Of a stretch of DNA of 5,211 bases, positions 1 through 5,211 are shown piece by piece. Below the pieces are notes generated by a model, which saw only the letters and a list, made by a program, of their open reading frames with translations, did not search any database and was not told where the DNA came from. The translations under genes were made by a program, and so were the position numbers. Each line of letters starts with the position of its first letter. Positions within the stretch are counted from its first letter, which is position 1. The DNA is from Bacteroidia bacterium (GTDB lineage Bacteria; Bacteroidota; Bacteroidia; AKYH767-A; OLB10): contig JANWID010000222.1 in assembly GCA_025450095.1 (NCBI GenBank), positions 1 to 5,211 on the forward strand, in the 5' to 3' direction.

Positions 1-39
1 AGACAATGGCTGCCGCTTACTAGTTAATGCATTTGTAAA

Positions 40-291
40 ATGCCGGTTCAAAATCAGGAATTATATAATCGAGTAGAAGAGGCATTGAGCCAACTTCGGC
101 CCTATCTTGAAGCAGACAGTGGTAATGTTTCTATATTAAATATTACAGACGATATGGTTGTACGCCTTCGATTTCATGGCGCTTGCAGTTCGTGCACGAT
201 GAGTGCGATGACACTTAAAGCCGGAATTGAACAGGCTATTTTAAGAATGGTTCCTGAAATAAAAGGAGTGGAAGCGGTTCCGGAGAACTAA
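40..291 (+). CDS. NifU C-terminal domain (Nfu-type) Fe-S cluster carrier protein
   Basis: This 83-residue protein consists of a single NifU C-terminal (Nfu) domain. Such domains bind a labile Fe-S cluster, usually as a dimer, and pass it to apo-proteins in the cytoplasm. The sequence shows the family pattern from residue 13 onward: an LRPYLEADSG-type N-terminal helix and turn, a short beta region, then HGACSSCTMS with the cluster-binding CxxC at Cys49 and Cys52, followed by the conserved TLKAGIEQAI helix and a VPEI segment near the C-terminus. The length suits stand-alone Bacteroidota members. One oddity is ADSGN (residues 25-29) where relatives commonly have ADGGD. The ATG at 40 is the first plausible start and puts the domain at the usual distance; there is no clear Shine-Dalgarno sequence, as is normal in this phylum. 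The gene is convergent with the next one, with the repeat element between them. The family call is firm; which client proteins it serves is unknown. Confidence 0.93.
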   Translation: MPVQNQELYNRVEEALSQLRPYLEADSGNVSILNITDDMVVRLRFHGACSSCTMSAMTLKAGIEQAILRMVPEIKGVEAVPEN

Positions 292-432
292 TTTGAGTCC
301 CGATAACTATCGGGATTGAAAATTTGCTAATTTGAAAATTGGCAAATTGAAACTGCACTTTGTTTAAAAAAATTACAGCTGGATACCTTCATTTTCAAAT
401 TAGCACTCCCGATATTTATCGGGACTCAAATT
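290..432. repeat. MITE-like imperfect inverted-repeat element between convergent genes
   Basis: The left end AATTTGAGTCCCGATA (290-305) is the exact reverse complement of the right end at 417-432. Further in, GCTAATTTGAAAAT (326-339) is the exact reverse complement of 391-404. The two arms (about 290-339 and 391-432) flank a spacer of about 51 bp; the left arm has roughly 8 extra bases around 316-325. Each arm contains its own short palindrome: TCCCGATAACTATCGGGA at 298-315 and TCCCGATATTTATCGGGA at 407-424. The element holds no open reading frame of note, begins inside the nfu stop codon and ends 7 bp from the stop codon of the hydrolase-like gene. It could be a small non-autonomous mobile element or a REP-type palindromic repeat. 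By position it may also stop transcription from both sides, although no long T-run follows either hairpin. The symmetry is seen directly; mobility and function are inference. Confidence 0.8.
321..348. repeat. Internal AT-rich palindrome within the inverted-repeat element
   Basis: Bases 321-333 can pair with 336-348. All thirteen positions match if the one T328/G341 position is counted as a G-U pair in RNA, leaving a nominal 2-base loop. This hairpin uses the same bases (326-339) that pair with 391-404 in the long-range fold, so the two structures exclude one another. Confidence 0.6.
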
Positions 433-439
433 CTCAAAT

Positions 440-1255
440 TTACTGAATGAGAAACTTACTCACCTTTTCGAAATAAAAATTCTTATCAGTTGCAAAATTC
501 TCGGTATTAGAAGGACTAGCCGGAACTATGTATGTTAATGTTGAGCATTTCAAAAGTTTCATGTCAGTAGGATTCAGCATTTCATCTTTTGGCGATACAA
601 TCAGCATTACACCTTTTAATCCCGGACGCATTCTGTCGCATGCATACATCGGTTCAAACGATTTATCATAACCAAAAGGAATAATTACATCCTTTCCTTT
701 TACTTCTTTGTATTTCTTTTTCATCAGTTCGAGACCGGTCCATGGACCGTCAGCAATAATTTTCCTTGTTTCTGTTCGATTGCATCCAACACCGAGAGAA
801 AGCCCGCCTCCAATATTCTGACCATACAAATCGAATTTAGTTATCGCTCTTGATTTACGAAGGTAATCAGCCACTGCATTTAAGTCATTTAGAAACTGGG
901 GATAAATATAAGTACCTGAATCAACGTCAAAATCGCTGCTTGAGCCATAGCCACGATAGTCGTACATACATACATTCCAGCCGGCAGATAAAAACTGGTT
1001 GCAGATTTCTATGTTATCAGCCATGTTGCCATCACCGCTTCCACTAATGATTACCCAATTGGTTGTCTTCTTGGTAGTTTCAAAAAACCAGGCATTAAGT
1101 GTTGCTTCGTCTTTCGTTGCAATTTTTTCTTCTTTGTAAACCATGCCATATTTTTCAGGCTTTATTTTGTATTCACGGGATGGATTCAATGAATAAGTTG
1201 TGTTGCTTAAAAGTAAAATACTTGCAGTAAGTACAAAGGCTAATTTCTTTTTCAT
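440..1255 (-). CDS. Exported alpha/beta-hydrolase-fold protein, probably a pseudo-hydrolase
   Basis: The protein has 271 residues from the ATG at 1255. That start is chosen because it begins a typical signal peptide (MKKK, then a hydrophobic stretch to about residue 17, possible cleavage near Tyr21-Ser22); the open frame further upstream starts only at a TTG. The mature part follows the alpha/beta-hydrolase order of the Bem46/ABHD13-like group: strand WVIISGSGDGN (67-77) at the oxyanion position, DYRGYGSSS (99-107), the nucleophile-elbow region DLYGQNIGGG (142-151), and a strand ending in the acid-residue loop VSPKDEMLNP (220-229, Asp224). The elbow normally reads GxSxG, but here Asn147 replaces Ser, and the whole protein contains no histidine, so the classical Ser-His-Asp triad is absent. 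It probably sits in the periplasm or is membrane-associated, and may bind rather than hydrolyse. It lies 119 bp downstream of the outer-membrane protein gene on the same strand. The fold is fairly sure; the function is unknown. Confidence 0.82.
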   Translation of the reverse strand: MKKKLAFVLTASILLLSNTTYSLNPSREYKIKPEKYGMVYKEEKIATKDEATLNAWFFETTKKTTNWVIISGSGDGNMADNIEICNQFLSAGWNVCMYDYRGYGSSSDFDVDSGTYIYPQFLNDLNAVADYLRKSRAITKFDLYGQNIGGGLSLGVGCNRTETRKIIADGPWTGLELMKKKYKEVKGKDVIIPFGYDKSFEPMYACDRMRPGLKGVMLIVSPKDEMLNPTDMKLLKCSTLTYIVPASPSNTENFATDKNFYFEKVSKFLIQ

Positions 1256-1374
1256 GAGCTTGGTTTGAATTATGGCGATAAAAATAGTCAAAAGAAAAAA
1301 ATGATAAAGAGAAATTTTAAGGAATTTTTATAGAATCAGAATTCCCTGCAACTTATTCATTTAAGGGTCAGATT

Positions 1375-2229
1375 TCAAAAAAGGACGCCAATGGTTATTC
1401 CTCCGGAAAGGACGAAAGGAGAATCTTCACCTCCATAAGTGTGACTGTATTCATAACCATCATTATAATCATAATAATAGAAATACTGGTTTGAATAATC
1501 TATATTATCTGATCGAATACCATAACCAATGCCTCCATAATAATCGAGTGTAACTGAACTACCCAGGATATACTGTTTTCCAAAAATTATATTCAAAGCA
1601 TAATTGGTAATATTCGCTTTTATTTCCTGTGGATTATACGGATAAGTATTACTGCCAGTAAAGATTGTCTTTTTATATGAATTGAAAATAAATTCAGGTT
1701 TGATATAAAAACCTGCAAGTCCATGAGAATACTTAACGCCTCTTTGTACATAACTGGGGCGTGTCAGAAATTTAACACCGGCTTTAAAGAATGCTCCTGA
1801 AGCCTCTTTAGCACTATTACCAAACCCAACTCCAATAATTCCTATTTTAAATTCCAGATTGGTGCCCACTTTCAGCATGGTCTCATAACCGAAAGCCAAA
1901 TCACCACCAAGCGGTGAAAGAAATTCGTATTTAACTGACCGTGTTTTTTTTCGCATTGCCGTAGCAGTTTCCGTAACATCATAGTTGTCCGGTGCAAATA
2001 GAGTTTTAGTGCCGTTTTGATAGGTAATTTCTATTACATCTGTTTTTGCAATCACTATAACTGGCCCATCGAGGTTGTTGTAAGCACGATATTTAATTTC
2101 TTCCAAACCAATTTCTACAACCTTTGCCTGGATGGTGTCTTTTTTTGTACGGATATAATCCTGTGCATGAGCAGATGAAAAAGCGAGCAAAAGAAAACAA
2201 ACAAATAATTTGATTGGAATATTTTTCAT
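1375..2229 (-). CDS. Secreted probable outer-membrane beta-barrel protein
   Basis: The protein has 284 residues from the ATG at 2229. Residues 1-22 form a clear signal peptide ending SSAHA before Gln23; the frame extends further upstream only from a TTG inside the heptad repeats, so that longer version is rejected. Residues about 24-78 form a small beta-rich domain (DYIRTKKDTIQAKVVEIG, IKYRAYNNLDGP, DVIEITYQNGTKTLF). This type recurs at the N-terminus of Bacteroidota secreted proteins and has no function that I know. From about residue 98 to the end there are alternating, Gly- and aromatic-rich strands (for example FEF-like, GGIGYGIR and LSGGITIGVLF), and the C-terminal residue is Phe, as expected for an outer-membrane barrel. 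A Tyr/Asp-rich stretch, YFYYYDYNDGYEYSHTY (249-265), probably forms an exposed loop before the last strand. The gene has its own candidate promoter and follows glmS across a 156-bp repeat-rich gap. No enzyme motif is seen, and I do not recognise a named family. Confidence 0.8.
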   Translation of the reverse strand: MKNIPIKLFVCFLLLAFSSAHAQDYIRTKKDTIQAKVVEIGLEEIKYRAYNNLDGPVIVIAKTDVIEITYQNGTKTLFAPDNYDVTETATAMRKKTRSVKYEFLSPLGGDLAFGYETMLKVGTNLEFKIGIIGVGFGNSAKEASGAFFKAGVKFLTRPSYVQRGVKYSHGLAGFYIKPEFIFNSYKKTIFTGSNTYPYNPQEIKANITNYALNIIFGKQYILGSSVTLDYYGGIGYGIRSDNIDYSNQYFYYYDYNDGYEYSHTYGGEDSPFVLSGGITIGVLF

Positions 2230-2250
2230 GGCCTTTTTTTTGGTTAAACG

Positions 2251-2281
2251 CAAAACAAGGTATGAATATTTTCTGTCAAAA
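2251..2281 (-). promoter_or_regulatory. Candidate Bacteroidota-type promoter for the outer-membrane protein gene
   Basis: On the - strand, a TTTG (complement of 2277-2280, within CTTTTGAC) is followed after 18 bases by TTGTTTTG (complement of 2251-2258). That octamer has one mismatch to the TAnnTTTG -7 consensus of this phylum. The start codon at 2229 would then follow a leader of roughly 15 bases. An overlapping TACCTTG (complement of 2256-2262) is an alternative -7 box. The -33 part lies inside one of the GTCAARA heptads. The match is by eye; the start site is unmapped. Confidence 0.4.
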
Positions 2282-2326
2282 GTCAAGAACCAAAAAAAGT
2301 CAAGAGTCAAGAGTCAAAAGTCAAGA
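2275..2326. repeat. GTCAARA heptad repeat array
   Basis: GTCAA occurs at 2275, 2282, 2299, 2306, 2313 and 2320. This gives two heptads in a row (2275-2288), a 10-base interruption, then four in a row (2299-2326). Read on the - strand the unit is TYTTGAC, so each copy carries a TTGAC, the kind of core seen in -33/-35 boxes, ahead of the outer-membrane protein gene. The exact 7-bp spacing is seen directly; any regulatory or slippage role is inference. Confidence 0.85.
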
Positions 2327-2350
2327 AAAAAGGAGCAAACCAACAACAAA

Positions 2351-2385
2351 CAACTAACAACTAACAACCAACAACTAACAACCAA
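2351..2385. repeat. (CAACYAA)5 heptad repeat array
   Basis: There are five perfect-length heptads in tandem, reading CAACTAA, CAACTAA, CAACCAA, CAACTAA and CAACCAA. The array ends at the base immediately next to the glmS stop codon (complement of 2386-2388). Imperfect CAACAAA-like sequence continues the theme at about 2344-2350. On the - strand the array is (TTRGTTG)5 and would be the first transcribed sequence after glmS. It forms no hairpin, so it is not an obvious terminator. Confidence 0.85.
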
Positions 2386-4227
2386 CTACTCAACAGTAAC
2401 CGACTTCGCCAAATTTCTCGGCTGATCAACATTGCATCCACGCATTACTGCAATGTGGTAGGAAAGCAACTGTAATGGAACCACAGCAATCAATGGCATC
2501 AGCAAATCGTCGGCCTCAGGAATTTCAATTACATAATCTGCTAAATCTTTTACAATAGTATCACCTTCCGTTACGATAGCAATTATTTTTCCTTTACGAG
2601 CTTTTACTTCCTGGATATTGCTGACTACTTTTTCGTAAGTCTCGTTTTTATTGGCGATAACAACAACTGGCATTGCCTCATCGATGAGTGCAATCGGACC
2701 ATGTTTCATTTCGGCAGCAGGATATCCTTCTGCATGGATGTATGAAATCTCTTTCAGTTTCAAAGCTCCTTCAAGTGCAACCGGGAAACCATAGCCCCGG
2801 CCTAAGTATAAAACATTGCGTGCGTCTTTGAATTTTGCCGCAAGTTTTTTAATGGTCTCGTTCGTGCTAAGTACTTTCTCAACCTTAGCCGGAATTGCTT
2901 CAAGTTCAGCAATGAGCTGGTGAAATCTTGAGTCTGTAATTGTACCTCTGTAACGGGCAATTTGCAATGCGATTAATGTAAGAACTGTCACCTGTGCAGT
3001 AAACGCTTTTGTAGATGCAACTCCGATCTCCGGTCCTGCATGTGTGTATGCGCCAGCATGTGTTGCTCGTGGAATAGAAGCTCCAACTACATTACATACT
3101 CCGAAAATAGTTGCTCCTTTGGATTTTGCCAATTCAATAGCGGCAAGCGTATCGGCAGTTTCTCCCGATTGAGAAATTGGTATTACGATATCATCTTCAT
3201 AAATTACCGGGTTGCGATAACGGAATTCAGAAGCATATTCAACTTCAACAGGAATCCGCGCCAGATCTTCGATCAGGTATTCAGCGACTAGTCCGGCATG
3301 CCACGAAGTTCCGCAGCCAATGATTACTATCCGTTTAGCATTGGCGAATTTTTTTTCATACTCTGCAACTCCACCCAGCCTGAGAAAACCTTTATTGGCA
3401 TCAATTCTACCACGCATACTATCCCAGATGGAACGCGGCTGCTCATAAATCTCTTTCAGCATGAAATGCTCATATCCGCCTTTTTCAAGCAACTCGAGTT
3501 TGATCTCGAGTTCATGGATATAAGGTGACTTTACCTGGTTGTCAATCGTCTTAATGGTAAGCTGTCCATCTTTTATAAAAGCAACTTCACCGTCATTCAG
3601 GTAAATAACATTGTTCGTGTATTCTATAATCGGTGTTGCATCCGATGCAACGAAGTATTCATTTTTTTCTTTCCCTACTCCACGCCCAATCGGACTTCCC
3701 TTCCTTGCACAGATCAATTCATTCGGATTATCTTTTGACAATACAACAATTGCATAGGCTCCGATAACTTCTCCCAGTGCGAGACGTACGGCTTCATCAA
3801 GAGTTACATGTGCATTATCATGAATGTCTTCGATCAGGTGAATTAAAACTTCTGTATCAGTATCACTCTTAAAAGTATGTCCTCTCTTTTTCAATTCCTC
3901 TTTTATAGAAGAATAGTTTTCAATGATACCATTATGTATAACTGCAAATTTCCCTGACTGAGAATAATGCGGATGCGCGTTTCTGTCATTCGGTTCACCG
4001 TGTGTTGCCCAACGGGTATGGCCCATTCCGACGTGACCGGAAATATCTTTATCCTTCGCGAAATTATTCAGTTCGCTGACCTTGCCTGCCTTCTTATAAA
4101 TTTTCAGATCGCCGTTCAGGATAGCAATTCCTGCGCTGTCATATCCACGATATTCCAGGCGTTGCAATCCTTTAATTAGTATCGGGTATACTTCGCGATG
4201 TCCGATGTAAGCTACAATTCCACACAT
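2386..4227 (-). CDS. glmS: Glutamine--fructose-6-phosphate aminotransferase (isomerizing), GlmS
   Basis: This enzyme makes glucosamine-6-phosphate from fructose-6-phosphate and glutamine in the cytoplasm, the first committed step toward UDP-GlcNAc for peptidoglycan and LPS. The 613-residue length matches the family (E. coli 609). The start MCGIVAYIG places the catalytic Cys2 so that it becomes the N-terminal residue once Met is removed, which fixes the start codon. The glutaminase domain (2 to about 225) has EYRGYDSAG, HTRWATHG (70-77), HNG (98-100) and SDTD (121-124). The first SIS domain has GCGTSWHAG (304-312), SQSGETADT (352-360) and ASTKAFTAQV (404-413). The second has KLKEISYIHAEGYPAAEMKHGP (about 490-511), including Glu493 and His509. 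The C-terminus LAKSVTVE carries Lys608. These last three align with E. coli Glu488, His504 and Lys603. No key residue is missing. It starts 12 bp after the DUF4270 gene on the same strand, so it is cotranscribed; no ribozyme leader fits in that space. Confidence 0.99.
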   Translation of the reverse strand: MCGIVAYIGHREVYPILIKGLQRLEYRGYDSAGIAILNGDLKIYKKAGKVSELNNFAKDKDISGHVGMGHTRWATHGEPNDRNAHPHYSQSGKFAVIHNGIIENYSSIKEELKKRGHTFKSDTDTEVLIHLIEDIHDNAHVTLDEAVRLALGEVIGAYAIVVLSKDNPNELICARKGSPIGRGVGKEKNEYFVASDATPIIEYTNNVIYLNDGEVAFIKDGQLTIKTIDNQVKSPYIHELEIKLELLEKGGYEHFMLKEIYEQPRSIWDSMRGRIDANKGFLRLGGVAEYEKKFANAKRIVIIGCGTSWHAGLVAEYLIEDLARIPVEVEYASEFRYRNPVIYEDDIVIPISQSGETADTLAAIELAKSKGATIFGVCNVVGASIPRATHAGAYTHAGPEIGVASTKAFTAQVTVLTLIALQIARYRGTITDSRFHQLIAELEAIPAKVEKVLSTNETIKKLAAKFKDARNVLYLGRGYGFPVALEGALKLKEISYIHAEGYPAAEMKHGPIALIDEAMPVVVIANKNETYEKVVSNIQEVKARKGKIIAIVTEGDTIVKDLADYVIEIPEADDLLMPLIAVVPLQLLSYHIAVMRGCNVDQPRNLAKSVTVE

Positions 4228-4239
4228 ATGCTTTATTGA

Positions 4240-5211
4240 TTAATAAAATTTAGTATACTGAATCGAGAGTTTCATTTTTGTATTCAGATTGGCTCCGCTT
4301 TTGACAATTGCCCTCGTAGCTTCAACTCCGCTACCTGAAACAATAAGGTAAAAATCACCAATGGTAACTGTTCCATTCAGATATCTTTGAAGATGGCGCG
4401 CGATGTTGAATGCATATCCATCCGATGTTGCATTTAAAAAGCCACCATAATAACCTGCAGTTTCATAGTAGTCAATCGGGAAAATTGTTTCACCGCTTTC
4501 ATTTTTTGTAACGAGCAATAACCTGACAGGAAGAGGATAAAGTAAATTTCCATTCTCTGCAGGTATCGTTAACTCAGCCCGGTTAATTAAGATACTGCCT
4601 GAATCAAGAAAATGTTTCAAAAATGGGAATGTAATTTTAGTTTTTACCCCTGCCATAGCCTGAGTATAGTTGATTGAATCGTTTGGGTCAGGAGTAGTGA
4701 GCTGCATTCCCACATCTGATCCGGTGTAATCATGAGTAAAATGATTGACTCGGGCACCGGTAAGTGAAAAATCGTAGGATTTACTCACATTAGAAGTATC
4801 CGAAGTATCATGAAAATAAAGCGAGAGTTTAGATTTGAAAAAATTAAAATATGAAATAGCTCCTTCTAATCCCGTATTTGGCATCGATGCCTTCAGGTAT
4901 ATTCCCTTAAAATAATTCAGCCAGAGTGCATTTGAAGAAAGGGTGGCTTGACCATTTAGCGCCAGAATACTGTCGGCCAAAGCACTGCTTAATCGAATCC
5001 GGATATGAGCACTCAATGTAGTAATTGAATCAACAGAAATCCTGGTTATTGGTTGAGGCTTAAATGTCAATGAGCCCAATGGTGTCGGGTCGTATTGAAA
5101 AGTTCTGTTAGAATAATAACTGCTATCAGTACGCATATCTTCAGATAACCGGTAAACATCTATTGTCTGATCTGCCAATGTATCACCTTGATAACCGGAA
5201 TATTCAATTAT
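4240..5211 (-). CDS. DUF4270 family exported protein, 3' part (N-terminus outside window)
   Basis: The frame is open from the stop at 4240-4242 to the right edge, giving 323 residues with no N-terminus. A TTG at 5178 could be taken as a start, but the reading frame continues upstream without a stop (IIEYSGYQGD to the edge), so the true start is beyond the window. Features match DUF4270, a Bacteroidota-specific family of secreted, usually lipid-anchored proteins of about 400-500 residues. These features are DVYRLSEDMRTDSSYYSN (18-35 counted from the edge), an LSSALADSIL-like segment, NYFKGIYLKA (99-108), and beta-rich sequence ending with IVSGSGVEATRAIVKSG and MKLSIQYTKFY. No catalytic motif is visible. 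The function of DUF4270 is not established. From memory the gene is often found near glmS, glycogen synthase and pantothenate genes in this phylum, and the 12-bp gap to glmS here agrees with an operon. The lipoprotein signal would be in the missing part and cannot be checked. Confidence 0.85.
   Translation of the reverse strand: MIEYSGYQGDTLADQTIDVYRLSEDMRTDSSYYSNRTFQYDPTPLGSLTFKPQPITRISVDSITTLSAHIRIRLSSALADSILALNGQATLSSNALWLNYFKGIYLKASMPNTGLEGAISYFNFFKSKLSLYFHDTSDTSNVSKSYDFSLTGARVNHFTHDYTGSDVGMQLTTPDPNDSINYTQAMAGVKTKITFPFLKHFLDSGSILINRAELTIPAENGNLLYPLPVRLLLVTKNESGETIFPIDYYETAGYYGGFLNATSDGYAFNIARHLQRYLNGTVTIGDFYLIVSGSGVEATRAIVKSGANLNTKMKLSIQYTKFY

Noticed and set aside
1..27. Possible C-terminal tail of an upstream + strand gene, ending TAA at 25-27 or TAG at 21-23
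   Set aside because: Only six to eight residues are visible in either frame and neither matches an ending I recognise.
28..35. TGCATTTG resembling a -7 box just before nfu
   Set aside because: It ends 4 bases from the ATG and its -33 partner would fall outside or at the edge of the window; too weak to call.
850..1047. Other + strand open frames inside the - strand genes (also 3040-3291, 3298-3528, 3967-4179)
   Set aside because: They are antisense shadows of well-supported genes, with no family resemblance or start signals.
1256..1291. N-terminal extension of the hydrolase-like protein starting at a TTG
   Set aside because: It would place 12 residues ahead of a standard signal peptide; the ATG at 1255 is a better start.
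1321..1345. GGAATT...AATTCC inverted repeat as terminator of the outer-membrane protein gene
   Set aside because: The stem is six mostly A-T pairs with a 13-base loop, and the following T-rich sequence is interrupted; chance is likely in AT-rich DNA.
1256..1374. Promoter for the hydrolase-like gene (CTTTTGAC at complement 1287-1294, TATTTTTA at complement 1279-1286)
   Set aside because: The CTTTTGAC matches the one before the outer-membrane gene, but no -7 box at proper spacing is convincing; the region is merely AT-rich.
2230..2310. N-terminal extension of the outer-membrane protein starting at a TTG
   Set aside because: The extension lies in the heptad array and candidate promoter, and would bury the signal peptide.
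2210..2425. 71-residue + strand open frame across the heptad repeats into the 3' end of glmS
   Set aside because: It is antisense to coding sequence at both ends and its middle is a translation of the tandem repeats; no independent gene evidence.
4228..4239. glmS ribozyme/riboswitch upstream of glmS
   Set aside because: Only 12 bases separate it from the upstream stop codon, and that element is known from Gram-positive relatives of Bacillus, not from this phylum.

Overview
The window looks like chromosomal DNA from an AT-rich member of the Bacteroidota. The evidence is a DUF4270-type secreted protein directly upstream of glmS, signal peptides and an outer-membrane-type protein of Bacteroidota style, start codons without clear Shine-Dalgarno sequences, and one candidate promoter resembling the TTTG / TAnnTTTG type. 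I cannot name a genus.

Layout from left to right. A short NifU-C-terminal-domain (Nfu-type) Fe-S carrier gene lies on the + strand at 40-291. It faces three or four genes on the - strand. The gap between the convergent stop codons (about 148 bp) is almost filled by an imperfect inverted-repeat element at 290-432. Each end of that element carries an 18-bp palindrome of the form TCCCGATA-nn-TATCGGGA. Next on the - strand comes an exported alpha/beta-hydrolase-fold protein (440-1255) that lacks the nucleophilic serine and has no histidine anywhere, so it is probably a pseudo-hydrolase. A secreted, probable outer-membrane beta-barrel protein (1375-2229) follows. Upstream of it, at 2275-2385, are two different 7-bp tandem repeat arrays, (GTCAARA)n and (CAACYAA)5. 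The first overlaps the likely promoter of the outer-membrane gene and the second touches the glmS stop codon. Then come a complete glmS (2386-4227) and the 3' part of a DUF4270 gene (4240-5211) that runs off the right edge.

Functional picture. DUF4270 and glmS are 12 bp apart and almost certainly cotranscribed. GlmS makes glucosamine-6-phosphate for peptidoglycan and LPS, and DUF4270 is an envelope protein of unknown function. The outer-membrane protein and the hydrolase-like protein are separate exported proteins downstream of the repeat region, each with its own upstream gap. Nfu is unrelated to these and probably belongs to a Fe-S assembly locus to the left.

I see no defence system, CRISPR array, integrase, rRNA, tRNA or complete transposon. 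The main points for a second look are the inverted-repeat element, the catalytically stripped hydrolase and the paired heptad arrays. None of them amounts to a demonstrated new system.
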